Source of the DNA: Chelatococcus sp. HY11
GTDB lineage: Bacteria > Pseudomonadota > Alphaproteobacteria > Rhizobiales > Beijerinckiaceae
Direction: 5' to 3'
DNA length: 64,000 nucleotides
NCBI RefSeq assembly: GCF_018398335.1
Contig: NZ_JAHBRX010000001.1
Location: 3,402,001 to 3,466,000, forward strand
Both the position numbers and the translations under genes were made by a program. A model generated the notes under the pieces. That model was not told the DNA's origin, did no database searches, and saw nothing but the letters and a program-made list of their open reading frames with translations. Shown in pieces: positions 27,476 through 37,008 of the stretch (within the stretch, counting starts at the first letter, position 1; each line of letters starts with the position of its first letter).

Positions 27476-27599
27476 TTGCATATTTTTTAATCAAACTGAC
27501 TGTTCATTGCGCATCATTGGCATGCGTCCGTGGGGAGACCGCGGGCGCGTGTCTGCATTTGCCCTGAAAAAGTGCGCTTTGCGCCATCTTCGGCCTATC

Positions 27600-27615
27600 T
27601 GGCACGAAGATTGAT
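27600..27615 (+). promoter_or_regulatory. Sigma-54 promoter of glnK-amtB
   Basis: TGGCACGAAGATTGAT matches the -24/-12 consensus TGGCACG-N4-TTGC(A/T) with a single deviation at the -12 side (TTGA). Transcription would start near 27627, leaving about 60 bases before glnK. NtrC-type nitrogen control is the expected mode. Confidence 0.8.
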
Positions 27616-27633
27616 TTCCCTTGGACGGATTAG

Positions 27634-28026
<393 letters not shown>

Positions 28027-28063
28027 CAACCCGCCTGCCTGCTACATTCGAGGAGTTTGTTTC

Positions 28064-29422
28064 ATGACGTTAAAGCGCGAGCATAAGGCGGGTCTTGCGG
28101 CACTCGCCCTTGCACTTGCCGCTGGCACCATTGCGGGTGTCGGACCGGCATTTGCCCAGGCTGCCGCAGAAGCGGCGCCTGCGGCTGCTCCGGTTCCCAA
28201 TAAAGGTGACACGGCCTGGATGCTGGTTTCCGCGATCCTCGTGCTCGCAATGACCATCCCGGGGCTTGCCCTGTTCTACGGTGGCCTCGTTCGCACCAAG
28301 AACATGCTGTCCGTGCTGACGCAGGTGTTTTCCATCGTCTGCGTGGTCGTCCTTGTATGGGTCATCTACGGCTACAGCCTCGCCTTCACGGGCACGAGCG
28401 CGTTCATCGGCAATTTTTCCAAGGCCTTCCTTGCCGGCATAACGGGTGATTCGACGACGGACACCTTCACCAAGGGTGTCGTGATCCCCGAGTTCGTATT
28501 CATCTGCTTCCAGATGACCTTCGCCTGCATCACGCCGGCGCTGATCGTCGGGTCCTTTGCGGAGCGCATCAAGTTTTCCGCGCTCCTGCTGTTCACCGTC
28601 CTGTGGGTCACCTTCGTCTACTTCCCCATGGCGCATATGGTGTGGTTCAGCGAGGGCCTCCTGTTCAAGATGGGCGCGCTCGACTTCGCCGGCGGCACGG
28701 TCGTCCACATCAACGCGGGTATGGCAGGTCTTGTCGGCGCCTTGATGATTGGCAAGCGCACGGGCTACGGCAAGGAGCCGATGCCTCCGCACTCCATGAC
28801 CATGACCATGATCGGCGCCTCCCTTCTGTGGGTGGGCTGGTTCGGCTTCAACGCCGGCTCGAACCTCGAGGCCAACGGTGGCGCGGCGCTTGCCATGCTC
28901 AACACCTTCGTCGCGACCGCCGCGGCTGGTATGGCCTGGCAGTTCACCGAATGGGGCACGAAGGGTCACCCGTCGCTGCTCGGCACGGTTTCGGGCGCCG
29001 TCGCCGGCCTTGTTGCGGTCACGCCGGCAGCCGGCCTCATCGGCCCTATGGGCTCGATCATCCTGGGCCTCATCGCCGGCGTCATCTGCTTCTACGCGTC
29101 GACCACCGTGAAGAACGCGCTCGGCTATGACGACTCACTCGATGTCTTCGGCATCCACTGCATTGGCGGCATCGTCGGCTCGCTGCTCACCGGCATCCTG
29201 GTCGCTCCGGCTCTCGGTGGTGTCGGCGTCGCGGATTACTCCATGGGCGGCCAGCTCTGGACGCAGTTCGTCGCGGTTGTCGTCGCCCTGCTGTGGAGCG
29301 GCATCGGCTCGGCCATTCTTTATAAGGTGGTCGATCTGATCGTCGGCCTGCGGATTTCCGTCGAGGGCGAGCGCGAAGGGCTCGATCTCGCGGACCACGG
29401 CGAACGTGCCTACAACTACTGA
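28064..29422 (+). CDS. amtB: Ammonium transporter AmtB
   Basis: 452 residues from ATG 28064 (GAGGAG upstream). A signal peptide ends near residue 31 (AGVGPAFAQA), then a Pro/Ala linker and eleven membrane segments beginning NKGDTAWMLVSAILVLAMTIPGLALFYGGLVRTKN. The pore histidines lie in segments YFPMAHMVWF and DVFGIHCIGGIVGS; the Phe gate is in CFQMTFACITPAL. The C-terminal cytoplasmic tail binds GlnK. Forms an operon with glnK and ends at a strong terminator. Confidence 0.97.
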   Translation: MTLKREHKAGLAALALALAAGTIAGVGPAFAQAAAEAAPAAAPVPNKGDTAWMLVSAILVLAMTIPGLALFYGGLVRTKNMLSVLTQVFSIVCVVVLVWVIYGYSLAFTGTSAFIGNFSKAFLAGITGDSTTDTFTKGVVIPEFVFICFQMTFACITPALIVGSFAERIKFSALLLFTVLWVTFVYFPMAHMVWFSEGLLFKMGALDFAGGTVVHINAGMAGLVGALMIGKRTGYGKEPMPPHSMTMTMIGASLLWVGWFGFNAGSNLEANGGAALAMLNTFVATAAAGMAWQFTEWGTKGHPSLLGTVSGAVAGLVAVTPAAGLIGPMGSIILGLIAGVICFYASTTVKNALGYDDSLDVFGIHCIGGIVGSLLTGILVAPALGGVGVADYSMGGQLWTQFVAVVVALLWSGIGSAILYKVVDLIVGLRISVEGEREGLDLADHGERAYNY

Positions 29423-29453
29423 GACCGCTTCTTTCATCTTCTCCTGAGACTTC

Positions 29454-29482
29454 AACCCCGGCCGTGAGGCCGGGGTTTTTTT
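29454..29482 (+). terminator. Intrinsic terminator after amtB
   Basis: Arms AACCCCGGCC and GGCCGGGGTT with a GTGA loop, followed by a run of T. Confidence 0.93.
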
Positions 29483-29594
29483 GCGCGCGGCCGAGGGTTT
29501 CAGGCTAGGGCCATCGTGTTGCAAGATTGGGCCATCAAGCGATACGCGGCACGGGGCCATACCAATAAGCGACGCAATGCGACTTTGCTGGGAA

Positions 29595-29613
29595 GGTTAA
29601 TCGCGCCTTAACC
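29595..29613. promoter_or_regulatory. CtrA binding box before ftsK
   Basis: GGTTAATCGCGCCTTAACC contains the exact CtrA consensus TTAA-N7-TTAA(C) with palindromic GG/CC flanks. It lies 54 bases before the ftsK ATG. CtrA is the alphaproteobacterial cell-cycle regulator; direct control of ftsK is inferred. Confidence 0.75.
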
Positions 29614-29667
29614 GCCGGGTCTTACGCTAAGGTCTGTTAGCGTGACTTTTCCGGGTCCCTCTGCGAT

Positions 29668-32181
29668 ATGCGAACACTACGCCGGCCTTCGTCTCCCACC
29701 GACGGTCTCTCCGATGCGCTGCGCCGCTTCTTCGCACGCCGCGCCGTGGAGCTGGTCGGTCTCGCCTTGCTGGGTGTTGCGGGCGCAACCGCACTCGCGC
29801 TTGCCACGTGGTCGGTTGACGACCCGAGCCTGACGCACGCCACGAGCCAGCCCGCCGTCAATCTGCTGAAACTGCCCGGGGCGATCACCGCCGATCTCGC
29901 GATGCAGGTCTTTGGACTCGGCGCAATCGCCTTCCTGCTGCCGGTCGCGGCCTGGGGGCTTGGCCTGATGACCCGCAGGGCACTGCCGCGTCTGCCTTTG
30001 AAGATCGGCCTATGGCTTCTCGGGGGGGCCGCCGCGGCCGCGGTCGCCAGCGCTCTTCCGTCAACCGCGCGATGGCCTTTACCGACGGGTCTCGGCGGCG
30101 TGGTTGGTGACGCGCTCGTCTTCGCGGCCAGGGGCATCATTCCTTTCGGCGGTGGTCCCGAGCGGGCGCTTGTCGCGCTGATCTATGCGGGTGTCGCCAT
30201 TCTTGCGCTGACGGCTGCCTGTGGCATCGGCCTTACCGAGGACCACCACGAGAATGCCGATGACGACAATCACGATGGGGCGGCTGACAGCGACGACGAT
30301 GCCGACGGCAGCAGCGAGCCGGGCTGGGGCATCATTTCTCTCGGCGCCATCGCCCATGGCGTGATGGCGACGAAGGCGGCTCTCGCCCGCCGTTTCGCCG
30401 CGCCAAAAGCCGCGCCGAGGCAACGTGGCGAACCCATGCTGGAAAGGGCCGGGGCCGCCTCGTCACGGCGTGCGGTGTCGTCGCCCTACCCGCAGTATGA
30501 CGACGATGACGATTATGCTGACGCTCCCTTCGGGTCTGACGACAGTTTCGCGCCGGAACCGCCGCCGAGCCGGGTGACGCCACGCGCGCCCGCGCCCAAG
30601 CCGGGCCGGCGTCTGGCGCGGGAGGCACAACCCTCCTTCCTCGACGCGGAGCACTACCAGCTGCCGCCGCTCGGCCTGCTGGCGGAGCCGAAGAAGACGC
30701 TGATGCCGGTATCCCCGGAGGCGCTCGACCAGAATGCGGCGCTTCTCGAAGGTGTTCTCACGGATTTCGGTGTGCGCGGCGATATCGTCAATGTGCGTCC
30801 CGGTCCGGTCGTCACGCTCTACGAGCTGGAACCGGCGCCGGGCACCAAGTCGTCCCGCGTCATCAGCCTCGCGGACGATATCGCGCGCTCGATGAGTGCC
30901 GTCTCCGCGCGCGTGGCCGTCATACCAGGGCGCAACGCCATCGGTATCGAGCTGCCCAACGCGAAGCGCGAGACGGTCTTCCTGCGCGAGCTGCTGGCCT
31001 CGGAGGATTTCGAGAAGACCAAGCTGAAGCTCGCGCTCTGCCTCGGCAAGACGATCGGCGGCGAGCCCGTCATCGCCGAACTCGCGCGCATGCCGCATCT
31101 GCTCGTGGCCGGCACCACCGGCTCGGGCAAGTCAGTCGCCATCAACACCATGATCCTCTCGCTGCTTTACCGGCTGAAGCCGGAGGAATGCCGGCTGATC
31201 ATGGTGGACCCCAAGATGCTCGAGCTCTCGGTCTACGAGGGTATACCGCATCTCCTGACACCCGTCGTCACCGACCCGAAGAAGGCGGTCGTCGCCCTGA
31301 AATGGGCGGTCCGGGAGATGGAGGAGCGCTATAAGAAGATGTCGAAGGTCGGTGTGCGCAACATCGACGGGTTCAATGCCCGCGTCGCCGAGGCGAAGGC
31401 CAAGGGCGACGTCATCACCCGCACGGTGCAGACGGGCTTCGACAAGGAAACGGGCGAGGCGGTCTATGAGGAAGAGCTCATGGATCTCGAGACGCTGCCC
31501 TATATCGTCGTCATCGTCGATGAGATGGCCGACCTGATGATGGTCGCCGGAAAGGAAATCGAAGGCACCATCCAGCGCCTTGCGCAGATGGCGCGCGCCG
31601 CCGGCATCCATGTTGTCCTCGCCACCCAGCGTCCGTCCGTCGACGTTATCACCGGGACCATCAAGGCGAATTTCCCGACGCGCATCTCCTTCCAGGTGAC
31701 GTCCAAGATCGACAGCCGCACCATCCTTGGCGAACAGGGCGCCGAGCAGCTTCTGGGGCAGGGCGACATGCTCTATATGGCGGGCGGCGGCCGCATCATG
31801 CGTGTGCACGGTCCCTTCGTTTCCGACAACGAGGTCGAGAAGATCGTCGCGCATCTCAAGCGCCAGGGACGGCCGCAATATCTCGATGCCGTCACGGCCG
31901 GCGACGACGACGGGAGCGATGGGGGTGGTGATGGCGCCGTGTTCGACAGTTCGTCCTTTGGCGCGCCGGGCGGCGATCTCTACGACCAGGCCGTCGCCGT
32001 TGTGCTGCGCGACCAGAAGGCGTCGACCTCCTATATCCAGCGTCGCCTGCAGATCGGCTACAACCGCGCTGCCTCCCTGATGGAGCGCATGGAGAACGAA
32101 GGGATCGTCGGTCCGGCGAATCACGCGGGCAAGCGTGAAATCCTCATGGAAGGCGGTGGCCGCGACGACGACGAGGACTAG
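29668..32181 (+). CDS. ftsK: DNA translocase FtsK
   Basis: Divisome-bound motor that pumps terminus DNA for dimer resolution. 837 residues. N-terminal four membrane segments (for example [38 protein letters not shown]) are followed by an acidic, low-complexity linker around residues 190-215 ([24 protein letters not shown]-like, very Asp-rich) and Pro-rich region. The RecA-like motor has Walker A GTTGSGKS near 482-489 and Walker [15 protein letters not shown]. The C-terminal gamma domain ([25 protein letters not shown]) binds KOPS sites. Downstream is the lolA-like gene after 406 bases. Confidence 0.97.
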   Translation: MRTLRRPSSPTDGLSDALRRFFARRAVELVGLALLGVAGATALALATWSVDDPSLTHATSQPAVNLLKLPGAITADLAMQVFGLGAIAFLLPVAAWGLGLMTRRALPRLPLKIGLWLLGGAAAAAVASALPSTARWPLPTGLGGVVGDALVFAARGIIPFGGGPERALVALIYAGVAILALTAACGIGLTEDHHENADDDNHDGAADSDDDADGSSEPGWGIISLGAIAHGVMATKAALARRFAAPKAAPRQRGEPMLERAGAASSRRAVSSPYPQYDDDDDYADAPFGSDDSFAPEPPPSRVTPRAPAPKPGRRLAREAQPSFLDAEHYQLPPLGLLAEPKKTLMPVSPEALDQNAALLEGVLTDFGVRGDIVNVRPGPVVTLYELEPAPGTKSSRVISLADDIARSMSAVSARVAVIPGRNAIGIELPNAKRETVFLRELLASEDFEKTKLKLALCLGKTIGGEPVIAELARMPHLLVAGTTGSGKSVAINTMILSLLYRLKPEECRLIMVDPKMLELSVYEGIPHLLTPVVTDPKKAVVALKWAVREMEERYKKMSKVGVRNIDGFNARVAEAKAKGDVITRTVQTGFDKETGEAVYEEELMDLETLPYIVVIVDEMADLMMVAGKEIEGTIQRLAQMARAAGIHVVLATQRPSVDVITGTIKANFPTRISFQVTSKIDSRTILGEQGAEQLLGQGDMLYMAGGGRIMRVHGPFVSDNEVEKIVAHLKRQGRPQYLDAVTAGDDDGSDGGGDGAVFDSSSFGAPGGDLYDQAVAVVLRDQKASTSYIQRRLQIGYNRAASLMERMENEGIVGPANHAGKREILMEGGGRDDDED

Positions 32182-32587
32182 GCGGTGTGAACAGTTGGTC
32201 GCGTCGGCCTTGCCGGAATGACGACAGAGTTTCCGGTGACTTCACTGCGGCAACTGTCCACACGCGACAGGCCACATGGCCTCATGGGCATGTTAGGCAG
32301 GGCGCCTCATTGAGAGGGGCTTGGCCGTCAGGATTTTCGGCGCGTGACAGGCAAGGCGGATAGGGGAAGCCATTTCGGGAACGGACCACCTGTTTCAGCG
32401 GAGCTTTCCGGTCCCGCTTTCGCCATAACGTGGGTTTATGTGAAACGTCTCAGCTTTACGTGAAGACTGTTGGAATTTGGCGTATGGTTTACGATCTACG
32501 GAGGGAGGCCGCTTCGTCAGGGTCTCCATGGGTAGGTCGGAGTATGGCCGGAGCATGTGATGCTCCGCCGTTAGCGCGGATGGTGAG
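32182..32587. other. 406-base gap between ftsK and the lolA-like gene
   Basis: No gene or strong terminator is seen. A short inverted repeat AGGCC-ACAT-GGCCT is near 32270. The stretch presumably holds the lolA promoter. Confidence 0.4.
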
Positions 32588-33532
32588 ATGAAGCGTTTTG
32601 GTTGTGCAACATTGGCGCTTGTGGTCGCTTTCGCGGCCAGTGGCGGCGTGCCCGTTGCGCAAGCGCAGAATGATCCCCTCACGCGCTTTCTCGACGGCAT
32701 GTTCAGAAAGACGCCGGCTGAAGAACCCGCGCAGGCCCCGGCTCCGGCACGGGCCGCCCCGCTCCCGGCACCGACCGGCGGCAGTACGGCCCCGCCGCAA
32801 GCCGCATCCCCCCCAGCCATATCCCCCACCGCCCCCACCCAGTCCGCTGCGGGCGGACCGCCGTTGCCCCCGCGCCGGCCGGCTGCGCTGGGCGGCAATG
32901 AGGGTCAATCCGTCCAGCCTGTCACCACGGCCGCCCCGGCGCCGGCCGCAGCCCCAGCCGCCGCGCCCGTGGCATCCATCGCTCCGGCAGCCACCGCGCC
33001 GCGGGCCGCGAACAACGTGGTGCCGACGAGCCAGGCGGCCGCCATTGAACGCGTGAATTCTTATGTGAACAGTATCGACACGCTGACGGGGCGGTTCGTC
33101 CAGTATGGCGGCGACGGCCGCCGGGCCGAAGGCACGCTCTATATCCAGCGGCCGGGGCGTTTGCGCTTCGCCTACAATCCGCCGTCGACGCTCGAGATCG
33201 TCGCGGATGGCCGTTCTGTCGCGATCCGCGATTCCAAGCTCAAGACCAACGATGTCTATCCGATCGGGCAGACGCCGCTGAAATTTCTTTTGAAAGATCG
33301 TTTCGACCTGACGCGGGATACCAAGGTTCGCGCGGTGGACATCGGCAATGACGGCGTCGTGACCGTCAGTTTCGAGGATAGCGCCACGATCGGCGGCACC
33401 TCGCGCATCACCTTGCGCTTCGATGCCCGCAACAATGCCCTGCGGCAGTGGACCGTCGTCGATCCACAGGGCTACGAGACCTCCGTCGCGCTGTCCGATC
33501 TGCGCCTCGCGAGCCGCGCGCAGACGGAGTAG
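32588..33532 (+). CDS. lolA: LolA-like outer-membrane lipoprotein carrier protein
   Basis: Periplasmic chaperone that moves lipoproteins to the outer membrane. 314 residues: a signal peptide (MKRFGCATLALVVAFAASGGVPVAQA), then an unusual ~120-residue Pro/Ala-rich linker (about 38-150), then the LolA domain, beginning IERVNSYVNSIDTLTGRFVQYGGDGRRAEGTLYIQRPGRLRFAYNPPSTLEIVADG and closing with RITLRFDARNNALRQWTVVDPQGYETSVALSDL. Most LolA proteins are ~200 residues, so the linker is extra; it is common in some Hyphomicrobiales. Starts 406 bases after ftsK. Confidence 0.9.
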   Translation: MKRFGCATLALVVAFAASGGVPVAQAQNDPLTRFLDGMFRKTPAEEPAQAPAPARAAPLPAPTGGSTAPPQAASPPAISPTAPTQSAAGGPPLPPRRPAALGGNEGQSVQPVTTAAPAPAAAPAAAPVASIAPAATAPRAANNVVPTSQAAAIERVNSYVNSIDTLTGRFVQYGGDGRRAEGTLYIQRPGRLRFAYNPPSTLEIVADGRSVAIRDSKLKTNDVYPIGQTPLKFLLKDRFDLTRDTKVRAVDIGNDGVVTVSFEDSATIGGTSRITLRFDARNNALRQWTVVDPQGYETSVALSDLRLASRAQTE

Positions 33533-33561
33533 GACGAGGCTTCGTAGCGGACGGGCTTGAT

Positions 33562-34452
33562 TTAGAAGCGCAGCGAAACACCGACCACCGGGCCGTGCTG
33601 AGTCACGTCCCATGCGAACCGTTCCGGCGAGTTATTCGTTTTGTAGTCCTGATAGAGGGCGCGGTAGCCGACACGGAGATTAGCGGGAACGCCGAGCAGT
33701 TCCGTCCGATATCCCAGGTAGATCTGGCCGTTGAGGCTCAGGTCGGACCCGACGCTGAATCCCCCGACATCGCCCTCGGCGGCTATGTTCCATCGCTCGT
33801 CGAGATCCACGTAAAGACGCAAACCTACGAATGGATCGACCCATTCCACTTTGCGCGATACTTCGTATGGTCCGAGGTTCAGGCCCGCCTTGAGCCGGGT
33901 CCAGCGCAGGCCGGCCGTCGGTTCGATCGCGAACACCCGGGGGCGGTCGATGGCATTCGTCCCGCCGAGCCGATGCTCATAAACGCGATAGTAGGCCCCG
34001 GCGGCGATGAGGCTGGATGTGACGCTCAATCCGAGCCGGTTGTTGTAAACATTCTCGTGCTGGCTGGTTTTCGTGTACTGGCCGTCCACATAGACGCCAA
34101 AGGCCCCGTTCGTAACCTCGACATTGCCCATGAAGCTGAAATCGAGGTTCTTCAAGGTCTCTGAGAACGGGATATCGACGTGGGCATGGCGCCCGTAAAG
34201 ATAGGATTTTCCTGTGAGGGACGCGCCCCAGACATAGGGGCTGACGATGACGCGCCAAGACCGATCCAGTGATTGATTTGCGGCGCGGGTCTTCGGTATT
34301 GCCGTCGGAGCCGTGCCGCTCTCAGGGATCGAGGCTGGGTCCGCCGCATACGCCGCGTTTGCAGAGATGAGAAAAACCGCCGCGAGGATGCACCCCCGCA
34401 GGCCCTTCATCGTGGATGAGCTGAGCGTGGCGAGCCAGCGAGGGTTGATCAT
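33562..34452 (-). CDS. Outer-membrane beta-barrel protein
   Basis: 296 residues from ATG 34452 (GGAG five bases upstream). A signal peptide ends near ISANAAYA; after a low-complexity region the rest is a series of short amphipathic strands (WRVIVSPYVWGASLTGKSYLYG, FGVYVDGQYTKTSQ, GAYYRVYEHRLGG, QIYLGYRTELLG) and closes with SLRF, the C-terminal aromatic of outer-membrane barrels that the BAM complex recognises. Exact function is unknown. It faces the exonuclease III gene divergently (about 225 bases between). Confidence 0.8.
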   Translation of the reverse strand: MINPRWLATLSSSTMKGLRGCILAAVFLISANAAYAADPASIPESGTAPTAIPKTRAANQSLDRSWRVIVSPYVWGASLTGKSYLYGRHAHVDIPFSETLKNLDFSFMGNVEVTNGAFGVYVDGQYTKTSQHENVYNNRLGLSVTSSLIAAGAYYRVYEHRLGGTNAIDRPRVFAIEPTAGLRWTRLKAGLNLGPYEVSRKVEWVDPFVGLRLYVDLDERWNIAAEGDVGGFSVGSDLSLNGQIYLGYRTELLGVPANLRVGYRALYQDYKTNNSPERFAWDVTQHGPVVGVSLRF

Positions 34453-34677
34453 GGTTGCTCCGCATATGCCTTAAGCTCGGCCCTTGTTCACCTTGTGCAA
34501 TAGGCAAAAAGGCAACCGGGTTCAATAAGGCCCATGGTCGGCCATCGGTTGGTTTGAGATGCGGCTGCGGCGGCTCGTCCGTTTGCGGGACGCATCATTT
34601 TCTGCGAAAGCAAAGCTCGAGGTCGCCCGCATCATGGGCACATGGCTCTCCCCTGCCAGCACGTCGAAAGCCAAGGC

Positions 34678-35493
34678 ATGAAACTCGTCGTCACTTCCTG
34701 GAACGTCAATTCCGTCCGTATGCGGCTGGACCATGTCGTCCGCTTCCTGACGGAAACGCGCCCGGATGTGCTGTGCCTGCAAGAGACGAAATGTCCGGAT
34801 GACCGTTTCCCATCGGCGGCCTTCAAGGCGCTTGGCTATCATTACATGGCGCTCAACGGTCAGAAGGGCTACCACGGGGTCGCGGTGCTCTCCCGGCTGC
34901 CTTTCGCGTCGACCAATATCATGGGCTTCTGTGACAAGAACGATTCGCGCCATATCGCGGTGACGCTGGGCACGGGCGCCAAAGCCGCTTCGGGTGTGAC
35001 CATCCATAACTTCTATGTGCCCGCTGGCGGCGATATCCCCGATCCGGAGCTCAATCCGCGCTTTGCTCATAAGCTTGCCTTCCTCGACGAGCTGATGCAG
35101 TGGCAGGACCGCGCCCGGCCAACCGCCGCGCCCAGCATTCTGCTCGGCGATCTCAATATCGCGCCTTACGAAGCCGATGTGTGGAACCACAAGGCGCTGC
35201 TCAACGTCGTCAGTCATACGCCGATCGAGACGACGCGGCTGGAGGAGTTTCGACAGACGTCGGGTTTCGTCGATGCCATACGCCAGCTGCGCCCCGTGCC
35301 GGAAAAGGTGTTCACGTGGTGGAGCTACCGTTCGCCGGATTGGGCGGCGGCCGACAAGGGCCGTCGTCTCGATCACGTCTGGGTCGCACCGGAGCTTGTC
35401 CCAAGCGTGACGGGCAGTGCCATCGCGCGTGAAACGCGCGGCTGGGAGCGGCCGTCAGACCACGTGCCGGTGTCGATTACGCTTGATCTCTAG
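34678..35493 (+). CDS. xth: Exodeoxyribonuclease III
   Basis: AP endonuclease/3'-exonuclease of base excision repair. 271 residues from ATG 34678. Exo-endo-phosphatase fold blocks: WNVNSVRMRLDHVVRFL, LQETKCPDD with the metal-binding Glu, GDLNIAPYEADVWN, and WAAADKGRRLDHVWV, with SDHVPVSITLDL at the end giving the catalytic His. Its last 17 bases overlap the convergent cyclic-nucleotide-binding gene. Confidence 0.96.
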   Translation: MKLVVTSWNVNSVRMRLDHVVRFLTETRPDVLCLQETKCPDDRFPSAAFKALGYHYMALNGQKGYHGVAVLSRLPFASTNIMGFCDKNDSRHIAVTLGTGAKAASGVTIHNFYVPAGGDIPDPELNPRFAHKLAFLDELMQWQDRARPTAAPSILLGDLNIAPYEADVWNHKALLNVVSHTPIETTRLEEFRQTSGFVDAIRQLRPVPEKVFTWWSYRSPDWAAADKGRRLDHVWVAPELVPSVTGSAIARETRGWERPSDHVPVSITLDL

Positions 35494-36001
35494 CGGCTTG
35501 ATCTTCTGAACCTTGATCACGTGAAGCTTGGATCGCCGGCTCGGCGCTGGTCGCATCGATCGTGTCGCGTATCTCCCCGAGCTCCTGGGAGAACGCTATC
35601 AGTCGCGCCGCGATGGCATCGTGCAGGGCGCGGGCTGAATGGGGAAACTCGCCCAGTACGCGATGCACAAGCCCGCGCTGCATCTTCATGACGCTGGACG
35701 GCTCCCGCGCGATGGCCGTGGCCGGGCGGCTGCATTCCGCGAAGAGCGCGGATTCTCCAAGGAGCGTGCCGGGCCTTGCGATGTAATTCGCGGGCGAGCC
35801 GTCATCCCTTGCATCAAGCGCTATCGCGCCCGACACAACGATATAACCGCCGTCAGCGTTCTCGCCGCGTCGGAACAGTATGTCGCCCGCCCGCAGGATG
35901 CGCGTTTCGGCGGCAAAGGCGAGAAGGCGCAGGGCCTCAGGTTCTATCAACGAGAGGAGCGGCACCCGACTCAAGGTTTCGAGGTCGTCGTTCAGTCCCA
36001 T
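35477..36001 (-). CDS. Cyclic-nucleotide-binding domain protein
   Basis: 174 residues. Residues ~12-125 form a cNMP-binding beta roll (EALRLLAFAAETRILRAGDILFRRGENADGGYIVVSGAIALDAR, then GTLLGESALFAECSRPATAIAREPSSVMKM, with GESALF matching the phosphate-binding cassette). No DNA-binding HTH follows; the C-terminus is a helix and a short acidic/Gln tail (ASRDQGSEDQAARDQA). So it is not a typical Crp. Nucleotide identity unknown. It lies downstream of a response regulator gene on the same strand; repeats sit in the gap. Confidence 0.9.
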   Translation of the reverse strand: MGLNDDLETLSRVPLLSLIEPEALRLLAFAAETRILRAGDILFRRGENADGGYIVVSGAIALDARDDGSPANYIARPGTLLGESALFAECSRPATAIAREPSSVMKMQRGLVHRVLGEFPHSARALHDAIAARLIAFSQELGEIRDTIDATSAEPAIQASRDQGSEDQAARDQA

Positions 36002-36061
36002 ACCCGCGCCGCCTGCAAAACTGGTCCCAAAACTGCGATGACACGGCCATACCGGGTCATA

Positions 36062-36091
36062 CCGAAACGTGTCACGCCGAAACGTTTCACC
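36062..36091. repeat. Two 15-base direct repeats between the response regulator and cNMP genes
   Basis: CCGAAACGTGTCACG and CCGAAACGTTTCACC, tandem copies with two differences, located between two minus-strand genes. Could be a paired regulator site for the cNMP gene. Confidence 0.6.
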
Positions 36092-36128
36092 CGTTGCCGC
36101 GCGCGATGGCCTGGTCCGGATGGACAGG

Positions 36129-36815
36129 CTACGGGATCAGTTTGTACCCGCCGGCTTCGGTGACAAGAATGCGGGCTTCGGAAGGATCCTCTTCAATCTT
36201 CTGCCGCAACCGATAAATATGTGTTTCCAGCGTGTGCGTCGTTACGCCAGCGTTGTAGCCCCAGACTTCCGCGAGGAGGGTATCGCGGCCGACGACCTTC
36301 TGATCTGCCCTATAGAGGAAGCGCAGAATGGCGGTTTCCTTCTCGGTCAGCTTCAGCTTCGAACCGCGGGCATTGACGAGAAGCTTGGCGCTTGGCCGGA
36401 ACGTATACGGGCCGATCGAGAAAACGGCGTCCTCGCTCGCCTCGTGCTGGCGCAGCTGGGCGCGGATCCGTGCGAGCAGCACCGCGAATTTGAAGGGCTT
36501 CACCACATAGTCGTTGGCGCCGGCTTCCAGACCCTGGACCGTATCCGAATCGCCGCCGAGCGCGGTGAGCATGATGATGGGTGCGCGGAACCCGCCTTCC
36601 CGCATGATCTTGACCGCATCACGTCCATCCTTGTCGGGCAGGCCGACATCCATGATCACGAGATCGATCCGGCCAGCGGCGACGGACGCGATTGCTTCCG
36701 TGGCGTTCGCCGCAGTTGCGACGGTGAATTCCTCAACAAGCGCGAGCTGCTCCGCGAGAGTTTCGCGAAGGTCCTGCTCGTCGTCCACAATGAGGAGGTG
36801 GCGAGCACTGGGCAT
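36129..36815 (-). CDS. OmpR/PhoB-family response regulator
   Basis: 228 residues. Receiver domain: LLIVDDEQDLRETL, the phosphorylated Asp near residue 56 (VIMDVGLPDKDG), MLTAL and VVKPF lysine. Output is a winged helix: LKLTEKETAILRFLYRADQKVVGRDTLLAEVWGYNAGVTTHTLETHIYRLRQKIE. No sensor kinase is adjacent, so it may be an orphan or pair at a distance. Its neighbours are the L,D-transpeptidase (divergent) and the cNMP protein. The start ATG at 36815 has AAGGAA upstream at moderate spacing. Confidence 0.95.
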   Translation of the reverse strand: MPSARHLLIVDDEQDLRETLAEQLALVEEFTVATAANATEAIASVAAGRIDLVIMDVGLPDKDGRDAVKIMREGGFRAPIIMLTALGGDSDTVQGLEAGANDYVVKPFKFAVLLARIRAQLRQHEASEDAVFSIGPYTFRPSAKLLVNARGSKLKLTEKETAILRFLYRADQKVVGRDTLLAEVWGYNAGVTTHTLETHIYRLRQKIEEDPSEARILVTEAGGYKLIP

Positions 36816-37008
36816 GTGGGGGATTCCTTAGAATGGAGCGACGGAAGGATCGAGGCGGGAATTTGTCTTGGATTTGGGAACAATCGCGATAGACAGTGAA
36901 AAGGCTCCTTAACACCGGAAGCACCGTGGAATTCCTAGACTATGTATGCCCCCGGCGCCAAACAAGGCCTCAAGCAACCTTGGGCTGCTCGCAAAGGGTC
37001 TTCGAGGC

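Noticed and set aside
36069-36899. 276-codon plus-strand frame opposite the response regulator
   Set aside because: The regulator on the minus strand has a complete receiver and winged helix; this frame is a shadow.
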